This document shows positions 1 to 7,752 of a stretch of DNA of 46,167 bases, piece after piece (position 1 is the first letter of the stretch; every line of letters begins with the position of its first letter). Below the pieces are notes generated by a model, which searched no databases, was not told the origin of the DNA, and worked only from the letters and a program-made list of their open reading frames with translations. A program made the position numbers and the translations under genes. Origin of the DNA: Bradyrhizobium vignae (lineage in GTDB: Bacteria; Pseudomonadota; Alphaproteobacteria; Rhizobiales; Xanthobacteraceae); NCBI RefSeq assembly GCF_004114425.1, contig NZ_RDQF01000061.1, positions 1 through 46,167 on the forward strand. Direction: 5' to 3'.

Positions 1-70
1 GCCGTCAAAGGCTGGCCGTCGCCCTGGCCTCAACTCCATCTCCGCTGCCGCCAGGCCACGCCTTGACGGC
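1..70. repeat. Palindromic element at left window edge
   Basis: Bases 1-17 and 54-70 form an imperfect inverted repeat (14 of 17 positions match; outer arm GCCGTCAA / TTGACGGC). No ORF of note overlaps it. A structurally similar arm pair (TCAAGGC ... GCCTTGA) occurs at the right end of the window near 46080-46128, so this is probably one copy of a dispersed intergenic hairpin. The region 1-133 holds no gene. Confidence 0.45.
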
Positions 71-133
71 CGCAAACGGCGTCATGCTACCCTCAGCGAT
101 CGGGCGAATCTAATGGTTGCTACGAGAGCCAAC

Positions 134-1312
134 CTACCCTTCCACCCCGAACGTCAGCCCGGCGTGATCGACCAGCCGCTTGATCAGCTTGTGCTGCATC
201 GCTGCGCCCGGCGTCCAGAAACCGGCCGGAACGTCTGCTGCGTCGCGCAGCAGGCAGATCGCGCATTCGGAGATCATCTTCGAGGTCGAGCCGTAACCGG
301 GATCGCGGTCTCCGGTGACGCCGGCGCGGACCATGCGACCGTCGGGAGCAATCGCGACGTAGAGCAGATTGAACAGACCGTTCTCGCGCTCCTCCTTCGA
401 CGGCCCCTCGCCTGGCTTCGGTGCGTTCGGACCGGTCTTCTCGGCATTGGCCGCCATCACGCGCTTCGCATTGGCCTCGCCCTTCTCGCCGGGACCGGTC
501 AGGACCATCTCGTCGTAGACGAAGTCCTTCCCGTACGGAAAGCCCATCAGCATGTTGGAGCGATGGACGTTGCGGGTGTTGATCAGCGCCATCATGAACG
601 GAGCGGCCCAGGATTGCAGGTCCTCCTCGTAAGTCGCCCTGTTGCCCTTCGGCTGTTTCGGGCCGGTGAAGCCCGGCGTCAGCGCGAAGTGATCGTTGAG
701 GATGGCGACGAGGCTGAGATCCTTCGCGACGGCGTCGAAGGTCGCTTTCGCGCTCGCCGCGGTGCCACCGGACAGCGTGCCGCGCATGTCGCGCACGCGG
801 CCCTTCACGCGCGGGGCCGGCGCGCCAAACACACGCCTCGCCTCTTCCTGCACGAAGAAAGTGCCGAGCTCGAACGGCACGGAATCATAGCCGCAGGAAA
901 ACACGATGCGCGCGCCGCTCGCCTCGGCCGCCGCACCGTACTTGTCGATCATCTGTCGCATCCAGACCGGCTCGCCGCAGAGATCGAAATAGTCCGCACC
1001 CGCAGCGACGCAGGCCGCGAGCAGGTCCTCGCCATAGAATTGATAGGGACCGACCGTCGTGATCACCGACTTGGTCTGCGCCACCATCGCCTTCAGCGAC
1101 GCCGCGTCCGACGCATCCGCCACGATCAGCGGCGTGTCGGCTGGCGCGCCAATGGCGTCGCGCACCGATTTCAGCTTGTCGAGGCTGCGACCCGCCATCG
1201 CCCATTTCAGCGCCATGTCGTCCTTGTAATGGGCCGCCAGATATTCGGCGACGAGCTGGCCGGTGAAGCCGGTCGCGCCGTAGACGACGATGTCGAATTT
1301 CGCAGAGCTCAT
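134..1312 (-). CDS. Saccharopine dehydrogenase-like (trans-acting enoyl reductase family) protein
   Basis: A 392-residue protein with an N-terminal Rossmann fold: after a beta strand (FDIVVYG) comes the NAD(P)-binding motif GATGFTG at residues 12-18. The overall pattern and length match the saccharopine dehydrogenase NADP-binding family, including mycobacterial trans-acting enoyl reductases, rather than true lysine-pathway saccharopine dehydrogenases. A soluble cytoplasmic oxidoreductase is expected; the substrate cannot be read from sequence. The start at 1312 gives the typical MSSxKFD opening. The gene lies directly downstream of the frameshifted DUF169 gene (9 bp gap), so both probably share a transcript. 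Confidence 0.85.
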   Translation of the reverse strand: MSSAKFDIVVYGATGFTGQLVAEYLAAHYKDDMALKWAMAGRSLDKLKSVRDAIGAPADTPLIVADASDAASLKAMVAQTKSVITTVGPYQFYGEDLLAACVAAGADYFDLCGEPVWMRQMIDKYGAAAEASGARIVFSCGYDSVPFELGTFFVQEEARRVFGAPAPRVKGRVRDMRGTLSGGTAASAKATFDAVAKDLSLVAILNDHFALTPGFTGPKQPKGNRATYEEDLQSWAAPFMMALINTRNVHRSNMLMGFPYGKDFVYDEMVLTGPGEKGEANAKRVMAANAEKTGPNAPKPGEGPSKEERENGLFNLLYVAIAPDGRMVRAGVTGDRDPGYGSTSKMISECAICLLRDAADVPAGFWTPGAAMQHKLIKRLVDHAGLTFGVEG

Positions 1313-1321
1313 GATCGGCCT

Positions 1322-2094
1322 TTACTTCTTCGCGTAACTCACGCCCATGCCGGCACGGACGTCACTTTGAATGCCATAGGGCGGGATCGGATAGCGCAGG
1401 CCGTTCTTGGCCAGCGCCTTCATGCCTTCAATTGCCTTGGCGAGATGCGAAGGCTTCAATGCCATCAGCATCTCCTCGTCCGGCACGCCGCCATAGCGCC
1501 GTTCGGCATAGCATGGCAAGGACAGGCTGGGCTCCCCGGTCTTGAGCGCCCGCCCCCAGGAATCCGCGCACGCGGTCTCGCCGACCACGCCCCACTCGAA
1601 TTTCTTGTAGCCGGTATATTGCAGCCCGTTGATCAGGATGATCATCTGCCCCGGCGTTGCATAGACGAGGCAGATGTCGGGCGGATCGAGCCGGCCGCTC
1701 GCCAGCGGACTGACGGCGAGCGCCTGATAGTGTCCGAACGGAACCACGTCCAGCGCCTCCTGGCGCTTGCGCGCATCTTCTGCGGTACCATGCCATAGTT
1801 CTCGCCGGCGAGCCATTTGTCGTCCTGGGGGCTGAGCCCGATCACGGCGCGGCATTGGCTACCTACGAGATCGTCGGCGGTGATGCCGACGGTCCAGCCG
1901 AGGCGCGCCGCCATGCTGACGATCTGATCGGTGGTGTGAATTGCATTCGGGCGGCGGATTTTCGGGATCGCCTCCATCTCTGCGGCCGTCGCGAACAACT
2001 TCATGCCGATCACGTTGGTCTTCAGCCGCAGCAAGCTGTTGAGATCGGCGACGAGGCCGGCAAGATCGATCCTGTCTGCACTCTGCTGTTGCAT
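1322..2094 (-). pseudogene. DUF169 family protein, frameshifted
   Basis: Two minus-strand frames together encode one protein. The first runs from 2094 (opening MQQQSADRIDLAGL) through a DUF169-like N-terminal part to about DDKWLAGENYG. The second frame then takes over near 1780-1800 with HGTAEDARKRQEALDVV and continues to the stop at 1322, ending AGMGVSYAKK. Neither frame alone makes a complete DUF169 protein (about 250 residues expected). The frame change is equivalent to loss of one base (or four) around 1785-1800. This is either a genuine inactivating mutation or a sequencing or assembly error. Family function is unknown; it is often described as an uncharacterised cytoplasmic protein with conserved cysteines. 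I have no evidence for a programmed frameshift. Confidence 0.75.
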
Positions 2095-2148
2095 GGCTTC
2101 CTCCGCGCCGGCGATCGCGCGCCGTGTTCTTGTCTTGGTGCCCTCGTT

Positions 2149-3009
2149 CTAGTCCCTGCCCGGTCCTGGAAGCAACTCGCCGGTTCGGCCCATCAGACGG
2201 TAGGCCACGAGGCCGATCCACTCGCGGATGGCCACTTCCGTTCGGCCGAGTCCGTCCGCACCCATATTCGTGAAGGAAAACAAATCGTCTCGTCCGCCCA
2301 TCCGCCAGTCCACCGGATACGCCTCGACGTCAAATCCAGCCTTGCGGAAGATCCCCATCGAGCGCGGCATGTGGAAGGCCGACGTCACCAGCAGCCAGCG
2401 CTCGCGCGGCTTTGGTGACACCAATTTCTTGGTGAACATCGCATTCTCCCAGGTGTTGCGGGAGTCACGTTCGAGGATCAGGCGCTCCTTCGGTATGCCG
2501 AGGTTCTCCAGGATCGGCGCGGAATAGTCGGCCTCCTTCGCCTCGGTCGAAACCAGGTTCGCGTTGCCTCCCGTGAACACGATGCGCGCGCTCGGATAGC
2601 GGCGGGCAAGCTCGGCCGGCGCGAACAGACGATCGGCCGCGTGCGCGACGACCGGCGTGCGATGCGCCGCCGACAGATCGGTGTCGACCGAGCCGCCGAG
2701 CACGATGATGCCGTCGGGCGCGCCGCGCGAGGCGTCCCACGCAGGAAAGCGAGACTCCAGCGGATAGATCAACAGATTGCCGAGCGGCGAGAACGCCGCG
2801 AGCGCCAGCAGCACCAGCGTGATCACGGCAAGCTTGCGGCCGAGCGCGGCAAAGCGCGTCACCATCAGCACGACAGACAGGATTCCGAGCTCGACCAGGA
2901 GATTGATCGGCAGCAGCGCGGTGCCGAGGGTCTTGGAAAGAACGAAAAACAGGGGAGCCTCGCTGAAATCATCTTGCCTGTCTGTGCGGGGCTTGACCGG
3001 CCCCGCCAT
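2149..3009 (-). CDS. YdcF/SanA/ElyC-type (DUF218) membrane protein
   Basis: About 286 residues. The N-terminal 80 residues contain two hydrophobic segments (FFVLSKTLGTALLPINLLVELGIL and LAVITLVLLALAAFSPLGN). They are followed by a DUF218 domain beginning DGIIVLGGSV, with the family signatures FTGGN, E(A)KEA...ILENLGIPKERLILE, DSRNTWENA and LLVTSAFHMPRS. The frame stays open to 3441, but that extension is antisense to the acetamidase gene, so I place the start at the ATG at 3009; family members often start close to FFVLSK, so a later non-ATG start is possible. Homologues act in envelope homeostasis in enterobacteria, but the exact role here is unknown. It is divergent from the acetamidase gene. 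Confidence 0.8.
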   Translation of the reverse strand: MAGPVKPRTDRQDDFSEAPLFFVLSKTLGTALLPINLLVELGILSVVLMVTRFAALGRKLAVITLVLLALAAFSPLGNLLIYPLESRFPAWDASRGAPDGIIVLGGSVDTDLSAAHRTPVVAHAADRLFAPAELARRYPSARIVFTGGNANLVSTEAKEADYSAPILENLGIPKERLILERDSRNTWENAMFTKKLVSPKPRERWLLVTSAFHMPRSMGIFRKAGFDVEAYPVDWRMGGRDDLFSFTNMGADGLGRTEVAIREWIGLVAYRLMGRTGELLPGPGRD

Positions 3010-3084
3010 CTTCAGAAATCTTCTTGAAAGAGGATCGATCGCCGGGTCAAGCCCGCGGCCGATGAAACCAACCGGACGCGGCAT

Positions 3085-4026
3085 ATGACCCATCATCACC
3101 TGCATTCCACCCCCGAAACCTGTCATTGGGGCTTCTTCGAAGCCGCGCTCAAGCCCGTCCTCACCATTGCCAGCGGCGATGAGGTGACGGTCGATACCAT
3201 CAGCGGCGGTCCGGACGTGCTGCCCGATCGCGACAAATTTCACATTCCGCCGGAAATGCACCAGGTTCATGCCACAAACGAGCGCATGCTGCCGGGCCAC
3301 ATCCTCACCGGCCCGATCGCGGTCGAGGGAGCCGAGCCCGGCGACGTGCTCGCGGTCGAGATCCTCGACGTGCAGCTCCGGCAGGATTGGGGCTGGAACA
3401 TGATCAAGCCGCTGGCCGGCACCCTGCCCGACGATTTCCACGAGACGCGCTTCCTCAACATCCCACTCGACCGGACGCGGATGGTCGGCCGCATGCCCTG
3501 GGGTTTAGACCTGCCGCTCAAACCGTTCTTCGGCGTGATGGGCGTATCGCCGCCACCTAGCTGGGGCCGTATCTCCTCGCTGATCCCGCGCGCAATGGGC
3601 GGCAATCTCGACAACAAGGAGCTCGGTGCGGGTGCGACGCTGTATCTGCCGGTGTTCGTGCCAGGTGCGATGTTCTCCTGCGGCGACGGCCATGGCGTGC
3701 AGGGCGACGGCGAGGTCTGCGTCACCGCGATCGAGACCGCGCTGCGGGGCCGCTTCCGCCTCACGCTGCGCAAGGACCTCAGGCTCGAGTACCCCCGCGC
3801 CGAGACGCCGACGCACTACATGACCATGGCGATGGACCCCGATCTCGACCAATGCGTGGTGCGTGCGCTGCGCGACATGATCGCGCTGCTCGGCGAGACG
3901 CGAAATCTATCGCGCGAGGATGCCTACACGCTGTGCAGCCTGGCCGCAGACCTGCGCGTGACCCAGACCGTCAACGGCGCCAAGGGCATCCATTGCATGA
4001 TCGAAAAGACGATCGTGCACGGCTGA
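3085..4026 (+). CDS. Acetamidase/formamidase family protein
   Basis: A 313-residue protein matching the FmdA/AmdA family along its whole length. It opens MTHHHLHSTPETCHWGFFEA, has the central GPIAVEGAEPGDVLAVEILD segment typical of the family, a glycine-rich metal-site region (LPVFVPGAMFSCGDGHGVQGDGEVC) around residues 190-215, and a C-terminal helical part ending in the conserved VNGAKGIHCMIEK. The family hydrolyses short amides such as formamide or acetamide to the acid plus ammonia, in the cytoplasm, with a metal. The exact substrate is not determinable. It is transcribed divergently from the YdcF-type gene (75 bp gap) and stands alone, so it may serve in nitrogen scavenging. Confidence 0.88.
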   Translation: MTHHHLHSTPETCHWGFFEAALKPVLTIASGDEVTVDTISGGPDVLPDRDKFHIPPEMHQVHATNERMLPGHILTGPIAVEGAEPGDVLAVEILDVQLRQDWGWNMIKPLAGTLPDDFHETRFLNIPLDRTRMVGRMPWGLDLPLKPFFGVMGVSPPPSWGRISSLIPRAMGGNLDNKELGAGATLYLPVFVPGAMFSCGDGHGVQGDGEVCVTAIETALRGRFRLTLRKDLRLEYPRAETPTHYMTMAMDPDLDQCVVRALRDMIALLGETRNLSREDAYTLCSLAADLRVTQTVNGAKGIHCMIEKTIVHG

Positions 4027-4226
4027 GCCGCCGCGCCCTTCCCCGACCTGCCGACATCGAGCCGCCGCCCGGTCTTCCCTGCGGCGCGCCGCGACGTGTC
4101 CGATTCCCAAGCGATTCCAACCAGGTGAGCTGCTGCCCCGGCGCTGATTTGACTTCCACCCCCGAAACTAAATAGAGTCTTAATCGTTACTTTTATGTAC
4201 CCGAGTAAGAGGCTAGCGTTCGGGCC

Positions 4227-4424
4227 ATGGCCACCGAAAAAGCCGAGACTGACCGCATTCCCGTAACCCTGGCGCTCTCGACCATCGCCTATCTGGAGAA
4301 ACTGGTGAGACAGGGCACCCACGGCACCAGCGTTCCCGGCGTCGCGCGGACATTGATCGAGGAAGGCATCCGTCTCGCCATCAAGGACGGGCTTCTGTCG
4401 ATCCGCGACAATGGCAGGACGTGA
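4227..4424 (+). CDS. Small protein, ribbon-helix-helix-like, unknown function
   Basis: A 65-residue protein. After a short charged N-terminus comes a beta-strand-like stretch (RIPVTLALS) and two predicted helices (TIAYLEKLVRQG and VPGVARTLIEEGIRLAIKDG), an arrangement resembling ribbon-helix-helix DNA-binding proteins. It lacks a clear signature, so a regulator role is inference. The start ATG at 4227 follows an AT-richer stretch (4170-4210) that could hold the promoter, and it is preceded by a weak GAGG. It is 75 bp upstream of gcrA on the same strand and may be co-transcribed. Confidence 0.65.
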   Translation: MATEKAETDRIPVTLALSTIAYLEKLVRQGTHGTSVPGVARTLIEEGIRLAIKDGLLSIRDNGRT

Positions 4425-4499
4425 GCGCGCGCCGGACGTGAGGCGGACGGATCTCCGAGCGGGCGGATGGCCGACATCTGCAACCTGGGATCGCAACAC

Positions 4500-4991
4500 A
4501 TGCCTGTTCTCTCGCCTGCCTCTTCACGAACTTGGACCGACGAACGCATTGAGCTGTTGAAGCGGCACTTCGACGCCGGCCTCTCCTGCAGCGAGATCGC
4601 CGCCGACATCGGCGTCAGCCGCAACGCCGTGATCGGCAAGCTGTCGCGGCTGAATCTGACGCGCGGCCGGACATTCGACGACCGCAAGGTCCAGGACAGA
4701 GGCTTGGCGCCGGCGCGGGCGCGCAAGGCCGTGCCGCGGCTGCAATACGAGATGCTCGCCACCATCTATGGCGAGGCCGACGCGCCGGTGGTCGCAGGCC
4801 CGATCGACGACGCCAATCGCTGCTCGCTGCTGGAGCTGTCCGAGAACCGCTGCCGATGGCCGATCTCGACGCCGGGCGAAGACGATTTCTGCTTCTGCGG
4901 CAACACGACGCCCGACGGCCAGCCCTATTGCGCCGGTCACAGCCGCCTCGCCTACCGGCCGTATGCGCGCGCTCGCGCGATGCGCGGTTGA
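4500..4991 (+). CDS. gcrA: GcrA family cell cycle regulator
   Basis: About 163 residues. The N-terminal helix-turn-helix is clear: TWTDERIELLKRHFDAG followed by SCSEIAADIGVSRNAVIGKLSRL, the GcrA signature. The C-terminal part has the cysteine-containing segment (NRCRWPISTPGEDDFCFCG...PYCAGHSRLAY) of the sigma70-contacting domain. In Caulobacter GcrA binds RNA polymerase sigma70 and methylated GANTC sites to activate S-phase genes; the same role is expected here. I chose the ATG at 4500 because the homologous region begins right after it; an in-frame ATG at 4467 would add 11 residues. It is followed by the hairpin at 5015-5044. Confidence 0.9.
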   Translation: MPVLSPASSRTWTDERIELLKRHFDAGLSCSEIAADIGVSRNAVIGKLSRLNLTRGRTFDDRKVQDRGLAPARARKAVPRLQYEMLATIYGEADAPVVAGPIDDANRCSLLELSENRCRWPISTPGEDDFCFCGNTTPDGQPYCAGHSRLAYRPYARARAMRG

Positions 4992-5009
4992 TCTGCAGCA
5001 TCTCCAAAA

Positions 5010-5091
5010 ACAAAAAACCTCCGGCGGGGCATCACCGGAGGTTTCTGGAGGCTTAGCGTGAAGCTAAGAGCCGCAACTTTCGTATTTGGCC
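5010..5091 (-). ncRNA. Candidate small RNA with intrinsic terminator
   Basis: Read on the minus strand, this intergenic stretch has a possible sigma70-like promoter (-35 TTACTT at 5120-5125, 16 bp spacer, -10 TATATG at 5098-5103). A small stem-loop follows (GCTTAG / CTAAGC arms at 5063-5068 and 5052-5057). Next is a 10-bp GC-rich stem (arms 5035-5044 and 5015-5024) followed by the U-tract TTTTTTGTTTTT, a classical intrinsic terminator. The terminator cannot serve the porin, which has its own one at 5209-5239. Predicted RNA is about 80 nt. No known family is recognised. Confidence 0.45.
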
Positions 5092-5208
5092 AAAAGCCAT
5101 ATAGCTTAGTAACTCAGGTAAGTAAATAAATTTGAGGCGATCGAACCGCATGGCTCGTCTTCGCGCTTCGCAACGGCTGCCGGATTTTCCGAACGCCCCT
5201 CATTGCGG

Positions 5209-5239
5209 AAAAAAGCCCCGGCGGTTTCCCGCCGGGGCT
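5209..5239 (-). terminator. Intrinsic terminator of the porin gene
   Basis: An 11-bp GC-rich perfect stem (arms 5214-5224 and 5229-5239) with a 4-nt loop, followed on the minus strand by six T residues, lies 26 bp beyond the porin stop codon. Confidence 0.85.
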
Positions 5240-5264
5240 TCATCAAGGGCTCGATACCCCAAGC

Positions 5265-6821
5265 TTACCAGTTGCGCTGGGCGCGCAGCAGCAGGCTGTA
5301 GGTGTCCTGGTCCTTCAGCTCGTAGGTCGCCGCCGGCTTGGCGACGCCGGTCAGGGCTCCGGTCGTGATCGCGCCCGAATACTTCTGGTCGAGATGGCTG
5401 TAGGTGAAGTCGGCCGAGAAGGTCAGGTTCTTCACCGGCGTCCAGCGCGTGATGACGCCGACCTGGCCGATGTTGAAGTCCGGGTTGCAGGTGCCGGTCA
5501 GGGTGGCGAACGCGGCGCTGCCGCAGATCAGGCCTTTCGCCGTGCCGCTGTAATTGACCGCAGCCCACGCGCCGTACAGCGCCGTGTTCCAGTACGGATT
5601 CCAGTTGTGGGTGTAGGCACCACGGAAACCGTAGGTCTTGGTCAGTTCGAGGCTGCCGCCCGGTGCGAACACCGCATCAGACACGCCGGCGAAGCCGATG
5701 CTCTGATAGGCCGCGTTCGAGCTGCCGAACATCGAGTAGCTGGTCGCGGCCAGCTCCTGGAAGTTGTAGCGGCTCGCGCCTTCAGTGTAGACGCCCGAGA
5801 TGTTGATCACGTCGCCGGCGCCAGTCGGGATGTTCTTGATGCCCAATGCGAGCTGGACGGCCCAGCCCCACTTGTCTTCCGGATGACCGGTGGTTTCAGT
5901 GGCGCCGTAGTAAGCGACATGGTTGTCGTGCGCCGCGACCGACGCCTGGAACAGGCCCCAGGCTTGATCGACGCGAACCATCGCGACGAGATCGGGCGAG
6001 CGGCTGCCGCCGAGGTCGTTCGAACCGTAGGCACCGCCGAGCACGCCCGTGGTCGACATGCCGGCCGTGTTCCAGATGTTGGTCTGGAAGACCTGCGTCT
6101 GGTCCTGCGCCGAGAACGAGGCCGTGATGCCCTGGCCGAAATCGGCCGTGTAGGTGAACTGCGCCACGCCGTTGGTGGTGCCGCTGCCGCCGACCAGCTG
6201 GTCGAAATTGTTGCCGGGATAGTTGATCCAGGGCGCGTCGAACTGCGACACCGCCTTACCCATGGTGAATCCGGCGAACTGGATGAAGGCGTAGTAGACG
6301 CCGAGCGCGCCACCGGAGATGCCGCCGTCCGTGCCGTTGACGGCGCCGCCGCTCGAGCCGGTGAGGCCGGTGCCGGCCGCGTTGAGGCCGATCGTGCCGC
6401 TGTACTGGGTCGCTCCCGTGGCCGAACCGGTGCCGCCATAGTTGCCGGTCGTCCAGGTGAAGACCGCGTCGAAATAGGTGCGGACGACGCCGTACTCGGT
6501 CGCGGTGCGGGTGTCGATGTTGAGATCTTCACGCGCGCGCATCGAGTAGTAGTTGGTCAGGCGGTTGTTGGCCGCGAACACGCCGTTGTACTGGGCGCTG
6601 TAATTGCCGCCGGCGTTGAGCGCCACTTCGGCACGCAAATAGCCGCCCAGCTTGATGCAGGTGTCGCTGCCCGGGATGTAGTAGAAGCCCGCGCCGTAGA
6701 GCGTGCAGATCTTGACGTACTCGACCGCCTTGGCCTTGACCGGAAGATCGGCGGCCTGGGCTCCACCGACGGCGATCAGACCCGCCGCAGTGCCGAGCAA
6801 AAGGCTCTTCACCACTTTCAT
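5265..6821 (-). CDS. Outer membrane porin (Porin_2 family)
   Basis: A 518-residue protein with a signal peptide (MKVVKSLLLGTAAGLIAVGGAQA, cleavage before ADLP) followed by the mature N-terminus ADLPVKAKAVEYVKIC and the segment GAGFYYIPGSDTCIKLGGYLRAEV. That opening is diagnostic of alphaproteobacterial Porin_2 proteins. The body alternates Gly/Asn/Ser/Thr-rich loops with amphipathic strands, and the chain ends LLLRAQRNW with a terminal aromatic residue as required by Bam-dependent insertion. Four cysteines sit in two pairs. It should form trimeric general-diffusion pores. The start is fixed by GGAGG at about 6829-6833, 7 nt before the ATG. It ends in a strong terminator, so it is monocistronic. 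Confidence 0.93.
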   Translation of the reverse strand: MKVVKSLLLGTAAGLIAVGGAQAADLPVKAKAVEYVKICTLYGAGFYYIPGSDTCIKLGGYLRAEVALNAGGNYSAQYNGVFAANNRLTNYYSMRAREDLNIDTRTATEYGVVRTYFDAVFTWTTGNYGGTGSATGATQYSGTIGLNAAGTGLTGSSGGAVNGTDGGISGGALGVYYAFIQFAGFTMGKAVSQFDAPWINYPGNNFDQLVGGSGTTNGVAQFTYTADFGQGITASFSAQDQTQVFQTNIWNTAGMSTTGVLGGAYGSNDLGGSRSPDLVAMVRVDQAWGLFQASVAAHDNHVAYYGATETTGHPEDKWGWAVQLALGIKNIPTGAGDVINISGVYTEGASRYNFQELAATSYSMFGSSNAAYQSIGFAGVSDAVFAPGGSLELTKTYGFRGAYTHNWNPYWNTALYGAWAAVNYSGTAKGLICGSAAFATLTGTCNPDFNIGQVGVITRWTPVKNLTFSADFTYSHLDQKYSGAITTGALTGVAKPAATYELKDQDTYSLLLRAQRNW

Positions 6822-7017
6822 TTAAAACCTCCAAGTTGCTCATTTTACGGAGACCGGACCGTGAGGCCCCCCAAGATCCCCGTCTCTCAAATCCGCTCGG
6901 CCGCTTTGCGCTTTCGGCCACACCCGCAATCGAGGCGAGGGACGTGAGCGAACCACCTGCAACGGGACGATCGAGTACCCCCCACCGTCACGCATCAATA
7001 TGCCTGCGCCGTTTCGC

Positions 7018-7041
7018 TAATCAAAATAGTTTATTTGATCA
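7018..7041. promoter_or_regulatory. Dyad upstream of the MarR gene; candidate operator
   Basis: TAATCAAA (7018-7025) and TTTGATCA (7034-7041) form an inverted repeat with 7 of 8 matching positions around an 8-nt centre. The core AAATAGTTTA (7024-7033) recurs, inverted, upstream of the convergent hydrolase gene (8905-8914). A direct repeat GTTTCGCTAA (7011-7020 and 7050-7059) overlaps it. The rest of the 6822-7229 intergenic region is AT-richer than its surroundings and must also hold the porin promoter. Confidence 0.45.
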
Positions 7042-7229
7042 GCTTTCTGGTTTCGCTAAACCTGTGCCCGCGGCGCAACACTTCCGCCGAAGCCTATAGC
7101 CTGACTTTCTCATCTTTGTAATTTTAGTGACAAAATTACCCTGCTCTGCACTTGCGTCGGGGCAGGCTTGCGTGGACTATGGCATCCCACGATCACCGGC
7201 CTGAAAGATCAGTTCACGGGAGTGACGCT

Positions 7230-7736
7230 GTGTCCGCGACGAGGAAAGAGGGAGCGCGCCTGCGCTCGATCGCCAACCTGGATATCATCAGGCGCTTCAC
7301 CTGGGAGATATCGTCGATCAACATGTATCTGGAGGAAGTGCGGCAGATCTGGGCGCGGACGCTCGGCATCAGCGGCCCGCAATGGCTGATACTGATGGCG
7401 ATCTCCGACCTCGACAAGGACGATGGCATCCCGGTCAACGTCGTCTCCAAGCTCCTCCACGTCGATCCGTCCTTCGTCACCACGCAATCCAAGCTGCTCG
7501 AGAAGAAAGGCCTGCTGCGCCGCCGCCCCTCGCCGACGGACGCAAGAGTGGTGCGGCTGTCCCTGACCGAGAAGACGCAGAAGCACCTCGCGAGCCTCAA
7601 CGAACAGTACAAGACGATCAAGGAATTCGTCTTCCAGGAGTTCGACGAGCACGAGCTCACCGAATTCACCACCAAGCTCGCGATGTTGAAGTCGCGCCTC
7701 GAGAAGGCCTGCGTCCGCCTCAGCCTCGACTTCTAA
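7230..7736 (+). CDS. MarR family transcriptional regulator
   Basis: About 168 residues from the GTG at 7230, chosen because GGGAG at 7218-7222 sits 7 nt upstream; the same frame is open back to an ATG at 7152 but without a convincing ribosome binding site. The chain has the MarR layout: N-terminal dimerisation helices (IRRFTWEISSINMYLEEVRQIWARTLG), a winged helix (GPQWLILMAISDLD...VNVVSKLLHVDPSFVTTQSKLLEKKGLLRRRPSPTDARVVRLSLTEK) and C-terminal dimerisation helices. The wing carries the DxR motif. It converges with the alpha/beta hydrolase gene (16 bp between stops), and both upstream regions share a 10-bp core, so regulation of that hydrolase and of itself is likely. Confidence 0.88.
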   Translation: MSATRKEGARLRSIANLDIIRRFTWEISSINMYLEEVRQIWARTLGISGPQWLILMAISDLDKDDGIPVNVVSKLLHVDPSFVTTQSKLLEKKGLLRRRPSPTDARVVRLSLTEKTQKHLASLNEQYKTIKEFVFQEFDEHELTEFTTKLAMLKSRLEKACVRLSLDF

Positions 7737-7752
7737 GGGAGGTCGTAGCGCT

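Noticed and set aside
113..1798. 561-residue plus-strand frame
   Set aside because: Antisense to the saccharopine dehydrogenase-like gene and the DUF169 gene.
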